This document shows, piece by piece, positions 17,701 to 24,514 of a DNA stretch of 64,000 bases. The DNA is from Paenibacillus sinensis (GTDB lineage Bacteria; Bacillota; Bacilli; Paenibacillales; Paenibacillaceae). The notes below the pieces were generated by a model. The model did not search any database. It saw only the letters and a list, made by a program, of their open reading frames with translations, and had not been told where the DNA came from. The stretch covers positions 62,001 through 126,000 of the forward strand of contig NZ_JAHCMB010000188.1 of NCBI RefSeq assembly GCF_019904155.1. The letters are read 5' to 3'. How positions within the stretch are numbered: position 1 is the stretch's first letter; the number at the start of each line of letters is the position of its first letter. A program made the translations under genes and the position numbers.

Positions 17701-17759
17701 ATGAGAAGGAGTTCGAATTTGAGCTGAGTATAGCGCCGGTATTCAAGGAAGACGAATAA
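14757..17759 (+). CDS. lacZ: Beta-galactosidase, glycoside hydrolase family 2 (LacZ type)
   Basis: The 1000-residue cytoplasmic enzyme has the five-domain LacZ layout: jelly-roll sugar-binding domain, immunoglobulin-like domains, a TIM barrel (about 310-610) and the C-terminal Bgal small-chain beta-sandwich. Acid/base E439 lies in WSMGNESGYG and nucleophile E510 in LCEYSHAMGN. The GCVWEWVDHG loop is also present. It hydrolyses lactose and other beta-galactosides. The ATG at 14757 is chosen because AGGAGG lies 6 nt upstream; an ATG at 14751 abuts the site. It follows dgoD after a tandem-repeat spacer, which places galactoside cleavage next to galactonate use. Confidence 0.95.
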   Translation: MSFVPKYWEDPELLQINREAARAYYIPYASAADARSRKRGRSPHYVTLNGRWKFKYHSSVSEVKEECVASDCDTGGWDDLTVPSCWQTNGYDQLHYTNINYPFPFDPPFVPNENPAGVYVREFSLPDKWEGKEKYAVFEGVNSCFYLWVNGQFIGYSQGSRMPAEFNISSHVRPGVNRMTVMVLKWCDGSYLEDQDLWRFSGIFRDVYLLARESAHITDVFNRTSLSAGYEEAALDCEIGTTESLEVEAELRDGDGATVGTAQAVIEGQGTLKLRVSHPVLWNAERPYLYHLYVSAGGEVLHFAVGFREISIQGGVFTINGQAVKLKGVNRHDSHPELGQTIPVNHMVKDLRLMKQHNINTIRTSHYPNDSRFLELCDEYGFYVVGEADLECHGALPAGDFNWFTRQPGWEKAFVERAYRMVERDKNHPSVIIWSMGNESGYGENHMAMARWTKGRDASRPIHYEGSDPRHGGSPDTEVLDMESRMYASSEAIAAYASDPDTSKPMFLCEYSHAMGNGPGDLQDYWDVINRYPKLMGGCVWEWVDHGIKIMKDGRPFYAYGGDFGDKPNDGNFCIDGLVAPDRKPHPGLLELKQVIAPVIFEAEDLEAGLIKVHNRYDFNDLSGVKVLWKLERDGETVRQGEIGGLSAGPHGSQTLEADFGKPDGPGRYDVTLSCVTAQETWWAAPGHELSFGQFRLPAPLPETFKPEALSPLHTEMLDGRLVIRGFDFEYGFNLETGSFDSLVKNGVELLQAPLSFSVWRAPADNDRFVKEEWMQEGYERAKTHIYAVDIIRQDGEAVELETAFSLGGYLRPPILKGTARWTADASGGLHLQAGVKVRDNIPFLPRFGLCAVMPEGNEEVEYFGKGPHESYIDKGRSTKTGKYLTTVDDLFEDYIMPQENGSHNETEWVIVSNELGMGLRFDSGTPLSFNASHYTPEDLTEAGHNYELSRRPETIVHLDYRMSGVGSNSCGPALLAPYRLDEKEFEFELSIAPVFKEDE

Positions 17760-17811
17760 GCCGGTATCAGGCAGATACAAGCCGTCATAGGCCGGAAGTA
17801 CGGATTGGCAA

Positions 17812-17848
17812 GGGGGACCGGATCGCGTCAGATCCGGTTGCCCTTTTT
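17812..17848 (+). terminator. Terminator after the beta-galactosidase gene
   Basis: GGGGGACCGGATC and GATCCGGTTGCCC form a stem around GCGTCA, followed by five T. It separates the galactonate/galactosidase unit from the two-component system. Confidence 0.8.
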
Positions 17849-17894
17849 ACACTTATACAGTAGGTAAGGCAATCGAAGCTGTGGAGGGGATCGT

Positions 17895-19604
17895 ATGAAA
17901 TGGCGCGCTTCGTATCGCGGGGACCGGCGCAGTCCTCCGGCTGTGCCGGTCGGGCGGAGCATGTATGCCAAGCTGCTGATGTTCTTCATGGTCATTGCGC
18001 TGCTGCCGCTGGCTGCCATGGGGTACTTCTCCACCCACAAATCGTCGCAGATCGTGAACGCGCAGTTCGGAAGCTATGGGATGAACGCGATCGAGGAGCT
18101 GAAGCTGCTGCTGGACACCAGCGTCGCGCAAATGGACAATATTACGGGGAATCTGCTGAATTATTTGATCTCGACGCCGATTGTGATCGAAGAGGGCGAG
18201 ACGCCGAGCTACAGCCGCTATCAGGAGGAGCAGGCGCTGCGGCGCTACTTGATGTCTTTTGAGACGGTCAATATTGTAAGCGTTTCAGTTGTGACCCCGT
18301 CGGGTAAAATTATCGGCAGCGGCGCGATCGATCCTATCCGGCTGGCGGATTCCTCCTTCTGGCACGGCGCTTCCGGCGACGGGGGACGGCAGGTCATCAT
18401 CCATCGTTCGGATTACTATTATAGCTTCGTGGAAGAGAGTACGGTCATCAGTCTCGTGGTGCCGGTCAAGGACCATTTCGGACTTCCTTCGGGCAGCCGG
18501 ATTCTGATTGATACGAAGGCGGACCCCGTGGTCGATCTGCTGCGGGCGTTCCAGCACAATATGAACGCTCATCTGCAGATCCGCTCGGGAGACGGCGCTG
18601 TGCTGCTCCAGAGCTCGGAGGAATACGCTAGCGCGGAGGATGATGTGGTGTGGTCCGGCGTTATGGAGCGGGAGGGCTGGACCGTCGAGGCCCGGGTGCC
18701 GCATAGCGAGTTCTACCGGTCCTCCGGCGTGATCCTCAATTACTCGCTGCTCGTTGCGGGCTGCACGCTCGTCTTCGTCATCCTGATAGCTCATTTCTTC
18801 TCGCTCCGCCTCACGCGGCCCATTCAGAAGCTTACCCAGTCAATGCGGAGATTCGGCCAGGGAGAGCTGTTCATTCAGACGCCTGTGCTGTCCTCCGACG
18901 AGCTCGGTTATTTAAGCCGGTCGTTCAACCAGATGACCGGGCAGATTCAGGAGCTGGTGCGCGAGATTAGCCGAACCGAGAAGCTGAGGGGCGAAGCGGA
19001 GCTGCGGGCGCTGCACTACCAGATCAATCCGCATCTGCTCTTTAACACCCTGAACACCATCCAGTGGAAGGCGAGGCTGGCCGGCCGCCGCGATATCCAG
19101 AAGATGGTCGAGCATCTTGTCGTTGTGCTGGACAGCAGTCTGTCGGTATCCAGGACGCTGATCACGCTGGAAGAGGAGCTGGACGTCTCCCTGCATTTTA
19201 TCGAGATCCAGCGGTTTCGCTACGATAACGCCTTTAAGTTCACGATGGAGGCGGCGCCGGAGCTGATGACTTGCCTTGTTCCGCGCATGGTGTTCCAGCC
19301 GCTGCTGGAGAACATCTTCTTTCACGGCTTTACGGACGGGGAAGGCGAAATCAGGCTGTCGTTGTTCTCCGGACCGGATGGAATTACGGCGGTGCTGACC
19401 GACAACGGGCTTGGCATCAAGCCGGAGCATTTGCAATATGTCAGAGACGGTCAAGTTATTCCCGGCAAAAAGGGCGGGCTTGGCCTGCGGAATGTGATGG
19501 AGCGCTTTAGCATGCATTTTGGCGAGAGCTGCATGTTCACGATAGAGTCTGAACGAAACCAAGGAACGAAGGTGACGATACGATGGCCCAAGACTTACGG
19601 ATAG
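17895..19604 (+). CDS. YesM-type sensor histidine kinase
   Basis: The 569-residue kinase has a transmembrane helix (about 24-45), an extracellular Cache-like sensor (about 50-275), a second transmembrane helix (about 278-302), HAMP (about 303-355), the His_kinase domain with H374 in LHYQINPHLLFNTLN, and an ATPase domain (QPLLENIFFHGF, then TDNGLGI, GGLGLRNV). This architecture is the LytS/YesM class that controls sugar uptake operons in Bacillus and Paenibacillus. Its stop overlaps the start of the AraC-type response regulator by 22 bp. The operon context (sugar importer and GH42) suggests it senses a galactoside or a galactan fragment outside the cell. Confidence 0.92.
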   Translation: MKWRASYRGDRRSPPAVPVGRSMYAKLLMFFMVIALLPLAAMGYFSTHKSSQIVNAQFGSYGMNAIEELKLLLDTSVAQMDNITGNLLNYLISTPIVIEEGETPSYSRYQEEQALRRYLMSFETVNIVSVSVVTPSGKIIGSGAIDPIRLADSSFWHGASGDGGRQVIIHRSDYYYSFVEESTVISLVVPVKDHFGLPSGSRILIDTKADPVVDLLRAFQHNMNAHLQIRSGDGAVLLQSSEEYASAEDDVVWSGVMEREGWTVEARVPHSEFYRSSGVILNYSLLVAGCTLVFVILIAHFFSLRLTRPIQKLTQSMRRFGQGELFIQTPVLSSDELGYLSRSFNQMTGQIQELVREISRTEKLRGEAELRALHYQINPHLLFNTLNTIQWKARLAGRRDIQKMVEHLVVVLDSSLSVSRTLITLEEELDVSLHFIEIQRFRYDNAFKFTMEAAPELMTCLVPRMVFQPLLENIFFHGFTDGEGEIRLSLFSGPDGITAVLTDNGLGIKPEHLQYVRDGQVIPGKKGGLGLRNVMERFSMHFGESCMFTIESERNQGTKVTIRWPKTYG

Positions 19605-21010
19605 ACCGCCCCCTGAAGGTATTGATCGTCGATGATGAACAGCTTGTCCGGAAAGGCTTGAAAATGACAGTGGAATGGGGCAGGCATGGTATGACTGTCG
19701 TTGATGACGCCCCGAACGGCGCTTTGGGCTGGGAGAAGGTAATCCGCCACGAGCCGGACGTTGTCATAACCGACATTGTGATGCCCGAGATGGACGGCAT
19801 TGAGCTGGCCCAGAAAATCCGTCACTGCTATCCCCATATCAAAATTCTGTTTCTGAGCTGTCACCGGGATTTCGCCTATGCGCAGCAGGGCATCCAGATC
19901 GGCATTTCCGACTATATTGTCAAGACCAGCATGGGCGACGAGGAAATGGAGCGCTGCCTGGATAAAATCCGCCGGGAATGCCGATCCGTACCGGCGGCAC
20001 GGGTTACGGAGACGGCAATCGCAGATGACGGGGAGACGGTGACCGATTGGCTGCGACGGCAGGATGTACCGGCGTCTGCGAAGCTGTCGGCAAAGCTTGA
20101 GAAAGAATGGAACTGGATGATCTCACAGAGCTGCATCCTTCATGTATACGATATTGGAAGCGTTACCAATAATTCGGATATCGCTTCCGCTGAGAGAAGG
20201 GACCGTCTGAAAGACGTTTCACAGGAGCAGGCTGGCGGGTTTGTCCTGACGGAGCAGGCTGGTGGGCTTGTCCTGACAGAGCAGGCGGGTCGGCGATCTC
20301 AGGAGGAACCGGAGCAGCGGCCTCTGGAGGAATCTGAGCAGCGATCCCTGGAGGAATCTGAGCAGCGATCCCTGGAAGAGGGGCGTCAATCAATGGAGGA
20401 GCCGGAGCGGCAGCTGTACCGGCTGCTTGCGCCGGATTTCGCATCGGGGATACCCGGACGGGCGCTCTTTCCCTGCCCGGACGGCTCGGCGCTGCTTCTC
20501 TGCCCATGGGATGAGCGGGATCTGGCCGAGCATGAGCTGCTGAATGTGAAGCTCGCGCGCATTCCCGGACTGGAATGGAGGGGGGACGGGCCGGTAGAAG
20601 GCGTCATGCGCTGGACCGAGGGCGTGATGCGCCTTCTGCGCCTGCGGGCGATTGAACGGGAGACGCCTCTCTCGAGCCGCCAGCACAAAGAGGATATTTA
20701 CCGCGCCATTGACTATATTAACCGGCATCTGCAGCTTGACCCGAGGGCGGGCGAAATTGCCGACCGGATCGGCGTCAGCCGCAGCTATTTCAGCACGGTG
20801 TTCAAGGAAGCAACCGGCTGCAGCCTGATTGATTTCATCACGCGCAAGAAGCTGGAGCGGGCGCAGAGCCTGCTGGAAATGACAGATTACCGGATCGAGG
20901 AAATCGCGGAGAAGGCCGGCATCGGTGACGTGAAGTATTTTGCCAAATGGTTCAAGAAGAGCACTGGTTTCGCCCCCGGACAATACCGCCAGCAGACAAA
21001 AAGACACTGA
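19583..21010 (+). CDS. YesN-type response regulator (receiver plus AraC DNA-binding domain)
   Basis: The 475-residue regulator has a receiver domain (about 10-130) with phosphoacceptor D64 (VVITDIVMPEMDG) and a C-terminal AraC double helix-turn-helix (about 370-472, with IGVSRSYFSTVFKEATG and AEKAGIGDVKYFAKWFKK). It should activate the sugar importer and GH42 gene downstream. The linker contains an unusual low-complexity block at about 214-273: two copies of a GG(F/L)VLTEQAG module, then repeated EESEQRSL units. The repeat copies are nearly identical at DNA level, so they are recent. Confidence 0.92.
   Translation: MAQDLRIDRPLKVLIVDDEQLVRKGLKMTVEWGRHGMTVVDDAPNGALGWEKVIRHEPDVVITDIVMPEMDGIELAQKIRHCYPHIKILFLSCHRDFAYAQQGIQIGISDYIVKTSMGDEEMERCLDKIRRECRSVPAARVTETAIADDGETVTDWLRRQDVPASAKLSAKLEKEWNWMISQSCILHVYDIGSVTNNSDIASAERRDRLKDVSQEQAGGFVLTEQAGGLVLTEQAGRRSQEEPEQRPLEESEQRSLEESEQRSLEEGRQSMEEPERQLYRLLAPDFASGIPGRALFPCPDGSALLLCPWDERDLAEHELLNVKLARIPGLEWRGDGPVEGVMRWTEGVMRLLRLRAIERETPLSSRQHKEDIYRAIDYINRHLQLDPRAGEIADRIGVSRSYFSTVFKEATGCSLIDFITRKKLERAQSLLEMTDYRIEEIAEKAGIGDVKYFAKWFKKSTGFAPGQYRQQTKRH
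20226..20374 (+). repeat. In-frame coding tandem repeats in the YesN-type linker
   Basis: Two roughly 30-nt units built on GGGTTTGTCCTGAC are followed by three 24-nt units (20303, 20327, 20351). The last two are identical. All lengths are multiples of three, so the frame is kept. Confidence 0.8.
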
Positions 21011-21030
21011 AATCCAATAAAAGAACCAAT

Positions 21031-21056
21031 CGCCCGGAGAGCCGCCGGGCGTTTTT
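21031..21056 (+). terminator. Terminator between the regulator and the importer genes
   Basis: CGCCCGG and CCGGGCG form a 7-bp GC stem with a 7-nt loop followed by five T, 20 bp after the regulator stop codon. Confidence 0.85.
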
Positions 21057-21163
21057 GCTACATTCCAATAAAAGTGAACCTTTTTCGAACGGTAATCGGC
21101 TGTGAAACCCCTTACATTTTTCTTATGATGAGATCAACCCACTAGAGGAGGTCAAATAAACAC

Positions 21164-22498
21164 ATGCAGAACAAAAGAGGGAAAATGCTGCTTTCCGGGC
21201 TCTTCGCGGCTTCCATGCTGCTCAGCGCCTGCTCGGGCTCCAATTCGCAGAACGCTTCCGGTTCGGGCGGGACACAGCAGGGAGGAGGAGAGAAGGTCAA
21301 GCTGGTCGTCTGGATCTGGGAGCAGGCCAAAGCGGGAATCGATCTCAACATGGACCGTTTCAAGGAAGCCTATCCGAATATCGACGTCGAATTCCAGACG
21401 ATGAAATCCACCGACCTCTATCAGAAATATCTGGTGTCCTCCAATACGGATGACGCGGTGCCGGATGTGCTGGCGCTTGAATCGACGAATCTCTCGCAGA
21501 TGGTGCAGATCAACTCGCTGCTCGACATCACCGACCGTGTGGCGCCGTACAAGGATAAAATCGTGCCTTACAAATGGAAGGACGCCACCATGGACGACAA
21601 AGTCTATGCCATGCCATGGGATAGCGGCCCGGTGGTGATGTTCTACCGAAACGACCTGTTCGAGAAGGCCGGCCTGCCGACCGATCCGGATGAAGTCGCC
21701 GCGAAGCTCAAGACATGGAACGATTATTACGAAGCCGCCAAGCTCGTGAAGGAGAAGACCGGAGCGTTCATGTACGGCGATTCCAAGACGAACTCCAGCA
21801 ACCGTGTCTTCGAATCGATGATGTGGCAGCGCGGGCTCTGGTATTTTGACGAGAACGGCAAGGTTGCGGTGGACAGCCCGGAAGTGAAGGAGATCGCGGA
21901 TTATCTCATCAAGATGCAGAAGGAAGGGCTCGTCTATGACGCCCGCGCGAACACCGATCCTTGGGGCAATGCCATCAGCCAAGGCCAAATCGCAACTGTC
22001 GTCGGGGGCTCCTGGCATGATGCGACGATCGAGAAGCAGTACTCCCCGCAGGACTCCGGCAAATGGTCGGTGACGACGATGCCGAAATGGTCTGCGGATG
22101 ACCAGTACGGCGGAGCCAATCAAGGCGGTTCCAATCTCGCGATCAACAAGAACTCGAAGCATGCGGACGAAGCGTGGAAGTTCATCGAATTCATGCTGGG
22201 CAACGAAGAGTCGCAGACCAAGATGATGCTGGAAGCGGGATTGTTCCCGTCGCTGACTACCGTATACACAACCTCGGCCATGGATAAGCAGTTCGACTAT
22301 TTCAAAGGACAGCAGGTACTGAAGACATACGCCAAATCGCTGGAGAGCACGTATCCGCTGGCTTACACCTCCGATTTCCCGATGGCCAACAAGCTGATGA
22401 CCGATGTGTGGGCGAAGGTATTCCTGAACAATGCATCTTCGGATGACGCGCTTAAGGCCATGGCCGACGAGCTTCGCCAGAAGACCAAGAGAGAGTAG
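21164..22498 (+). CDS. Sugar ABC transporter substrate-binding lipoprotein (family 1)
   Basis: The 444-residue extracellular solute-binding protein has a lipoprotein signal peptide with lipobox LLSAC (lipidated C23) and a Ser/Gly-rich tether. Family 1 features follow: VVWIWEQ near the N-terminus of the mature protein, the MPWDSGPVVMFYRNDLFEKA segment, and a C-terminal domain with NLAINKNSKHADEAWKF. It delivers an oligosaccharide to the two permeases directly downstream. AGAGGAGGTCAAATAAACAC precedes the ATG. The substrate is inferred to be a galactose-containing oligosaccharide from the co-located GH42 enzyme. It is probably controlled by the upstream YesM/YesN pair. Confidence 0.92.
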   Translation: MQNKRGKMLLSGLFAASMLLSACSGSNSQNASGSGGTQQGGGEKVKLVVWIWEQAKAGIDLNMDRFKEAYPNIDVEFQTMKSTDLYQKYLVSSNTDDAVPDVLALESTNLSQMVQINSLLDITDRVAPYKDKIVPYKWKDATMDDKVYAMPWDSGPVVMFYRNDLFEKAGLPTDPDEVAAKLKTWNDYYEAAKLVKEKTGAFMYGDSKTNSSNRVFESMMWQRGLWYFDENGKVAVDSPEVKEIADYLIKMQKEGLVYDARANTDPWGNAISQGQIATVVGGSWHDATIEKQYSPQDSGKWSVTTMPKWSADDQYGGANQGGSNLAINKNSKHADEAWKFIEFMLGNEESQTKMMLEAGLFPSLTTVYTTSAMDKQFDYFKGQQVLKTYAKSLESTYPLAYTSDFPMANKLMTDVWAKVFLNNASSDDALKAMADELRQKTKRE

Positions 22499-22540
22499 AC
22501 CGCATACAGAAATCAAGGATTCAAGGAGGGGAGGATTCTC

Positions 22541-23422
22541 ATGGAAAAGACAGGCTGGAACAGGCAGCTTCGCTATGCTCCGTATCTGTACATTTCCCCA
22601 TACTTTATATTATTCGGCATCTTCTCGCTGTACCCGATCATCTATTCCTTCTATCTCAGTCTGACGGAGTGGAACGGATCGCGCGACAAGCTGTTCGTGG
22701 GGCTGGATAATTACGCGGCCCTGCTGAGGGATCATTACTTCTGGCTGTCGCTGTGGAACAGCGTCGTCATCTTCCTGATGTATGTGCCGCTGATGCTGTT
22801 TCTCGGCTTGATTTTTGCCAGCATGCTGAATTCGAACTGGATGGTGGGCAAGGGATTTTTCCGGATGGCCCTGTTTGTTCCGAACTTTGTGTCGGTGGTC
22901 GCCGTATCGTTCGTATTCGTACTGCTGTTCAACACCCAGGACGGGCTGATCAATACATTTCTTATGAATCTGGGCTGGATCAAGAACCCGCTCCCGTGGC
23001 TGGATTCCCCTTGGTGGGCGCGCTTCTCGGTGGCGTCGATGGTGCTGTACCGCTGGCTCGGCTACAATATGCTGCTCCTGATGACGGGACTTCAGAGCAT
23101 TCCGAAGGATCTGTACGAGGCGGCCTATGTCGACGGGGCAACGAAGGTGAAGAGCTTCTTCCTGATCACGATTCCTCTGGTCAAAAAAATGCTGCTCTTC
23201 TGCACCGTACTCTCCACCATCGGCACCTTCTCGCTGTTCACCGAGCCATACATCCTCACCAAAGGCGGTCCGCTCAATTCGACGCTTACGCCGGTGCTGA
23301 TGCTGTACAATGAAAGCTTTCAAAATTTCAACTTCGGCTACGCCTCGTCGATCGCGGTCTGCTTCTTCATCCTGATGATGACCGTCTCGCTGATCCAGAT
23401 GCGTCTGTTCGATGAGAAATAA
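22541..23422 (+). CDS. Sugar ABC transporter permease (MalF type)
   Basis: The 293-residue inner-membrane protein has six predicted transmembrane helices and the EAA loop (LYEAAYVDGATKVKSFFLIT) that docks the ATPase. It forms a heterodimer with the next gene's product. AAGGAGGGGAGGATTCTC precedes the ATG. No ATPase gene is present in the cluster, so a shared MsmX-type ATPase encoded elsewhere is expected, as is usual for this transporter family in Firmicutes. Confidence 0.93.
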   Translation: MEKTGWNRQLRYAPYLYISPYFILFGIFSLYPIIYSFYLSLTEWNGSRDKLFVGLDNYAALLRDHYFWLSLWNSVVIFLMYVPLMLFLGLIFASMLNSNWMVGKGFFRMALFVPNFVSVVAVSFVFVLLFNTQDGLINTFLMNLGWIKNPLPWLDSPWWARFSVASMVLYRWLGYNMLLLMTGLQSIPKDLYEAAYVDGATKVKSFFLITIPLVKKMLLFCTVLSTIGTFSLFTEPYILTKGGPLNSTLTPVLMLYNESFQNFNFGYASSIAVCFFILMMTVSLIQMRLFDEK

Positions 23423-23436
23423 GGAGGGAGATTCGC

Positions 23437-24315
23437 TTGACGATACTGACTCAGACGAAAATGAAGCCCACAGCGAAGAGGGCGAGCCGTTCAGGAGAAA
23501 AGCGCCTGACTTCCGGAGCGGCCTTCCTCCTGATGGCCCTCGTCTCCCTCGTGACCCTGTTCCCGCTGTTCTGGCTGTTCAGCTCGTCGCTTAAAGATAT
23601 CAGCGAAATTTTCATCAATCCGCCGATCTGGATTCCAACGACGCTGCACTGGGAGAATTTCACCGAGCTGTTTGTGAACCGCAAATTCGGCATCATAACC
23701 TGGAACAGCCTGCTGCTGTCCACGACCATGACGGTTACCGCGCTGCTGTTCTGCAGTCTGGCGGGCTTCGCCTTTGCCAAATACAAGTTCCGCGGCAAGG
23801 ACATGCTGTTCATCTTCGTGCTTGCTTCGCTGATGATTCCGCATGAAGCGACGATGGTTCCGCTCTTCGTCATTTACAAGAATCTGCATCTGATCGACAA
23901 CATCTGGGGCGTGATTTTGCCCGACCTGGCCAACGCATTCGGCATCTTCTTCATGCGGCAGTACTGCAGCACGATTCCCGATGAAATGATGGAGGCGGCC
24001 CGGATCGACGGCTGCAGCGAGATCGGCATGTTCCGCAAGATTATTTTGCCCAACCTGAAATCCGCTTTCGCCGCGCTGGGAATTATCCTGTTCGTCAAGC
24101 AGTGGAACAACTTCCTGTGGCCGTCCGTCATTCTGCGCTCCCAGGAGCATATGACGCTCTCCGTGGCGCTGAAGGCGCTGGAGGACAGCAACAACACGCC
24201 GTATCATCTCATCATGGCCGGCTCGGTTGTCAGCGTGCTTCCGCTGCTTATTATCGTGTTGATCTTCCAGCGTCAGCTGATCTCCGGCATGATCGACGGG
24301 GCGGTCAAAGGATAG
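23437..24315 (+). CDS. Sugar ABC transporter permease (MalG type)
   Basis: The 292-residue permease has six transmembrane helices and an EAA loop (MMEAARIDGCSEIGMFRKII). It is the second half of the importer membrane channel. The start is TTG at 23437, 8 nt after AAGGAGGG. An ATG at 23461 would lack a ribosome site. Its stop codon lies inside a 17-nt direct duplication that extends past the gene end. Confidence 0.92.
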   Translation: MTILTQTKMKPTAKRASRSGEKRLTSGAAFLLMALVSLVTLFPLFWLFSSSLKDISEIFINPPIWIPTTLHWENFTELFVNRKFGIITWNSLLLSTTMTVTALLFCSLAGFAFAKYKFRGKDMLFIFVLASLMIPHEATMVPLFVIYKNLHLIDNIWGVILPDLANAFGIFFMRQYCSTIPDEMMEAARIDGCSEIGMFRKIILPNLKSAFAALGIILFVKQWNNFLWPSVILRSQEHMTLSVALKALEDSNNTPYHLIMAGSVVSVLPLLIIVLIFQRQLISGMIDGAVKG

Positions 24316-24340
24316 CAAAGGGCAAAGGATAGCAAAGGGC
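24307..24340. repeat. 17-nt perfect direct duplication across a stop codon
   Basis: AAAGGATAGCAAAGGGC occurs twice head to tail (24307-24323, 24324-24340), followed by a further partial CATAGGATAG. The first copy contains the permease stop codon. This looks like a slippage duplication. Confidence 0.8.
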
Positions 24341-24514
24341 ATAGGATAGATGTACGTGTGACAGGAAAGCGCGAGGATGGGAATGGAACGGCAACAAGAA
24401 TGGAGAGCGGCAGGCCGGGGACGCGTTAATGACCGGAAGAGGCAAGGAATGGACGGTGTTAAGTTCGGAATGCGTTGCGGATTGTGCCCCAAGAGGAAGG
24501 AGAGAGGCCAGGCC

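Noticed and set aside
14760..17780. Open reverse-strand frame of about 1000 codons antisense to lacZ
   Set aside because: It mirrors the lacZ codon pattern in GC-rich DNA, has no ribosome site, no recognisable domain and a composition unlike real proteins.
21152..22516. 454-codon reverse frame opposite the sugar-binding protein gene
   Set aside because: His/Arg/Ile-rich shadow of a well-supported gene; no family features and no ribosome site.
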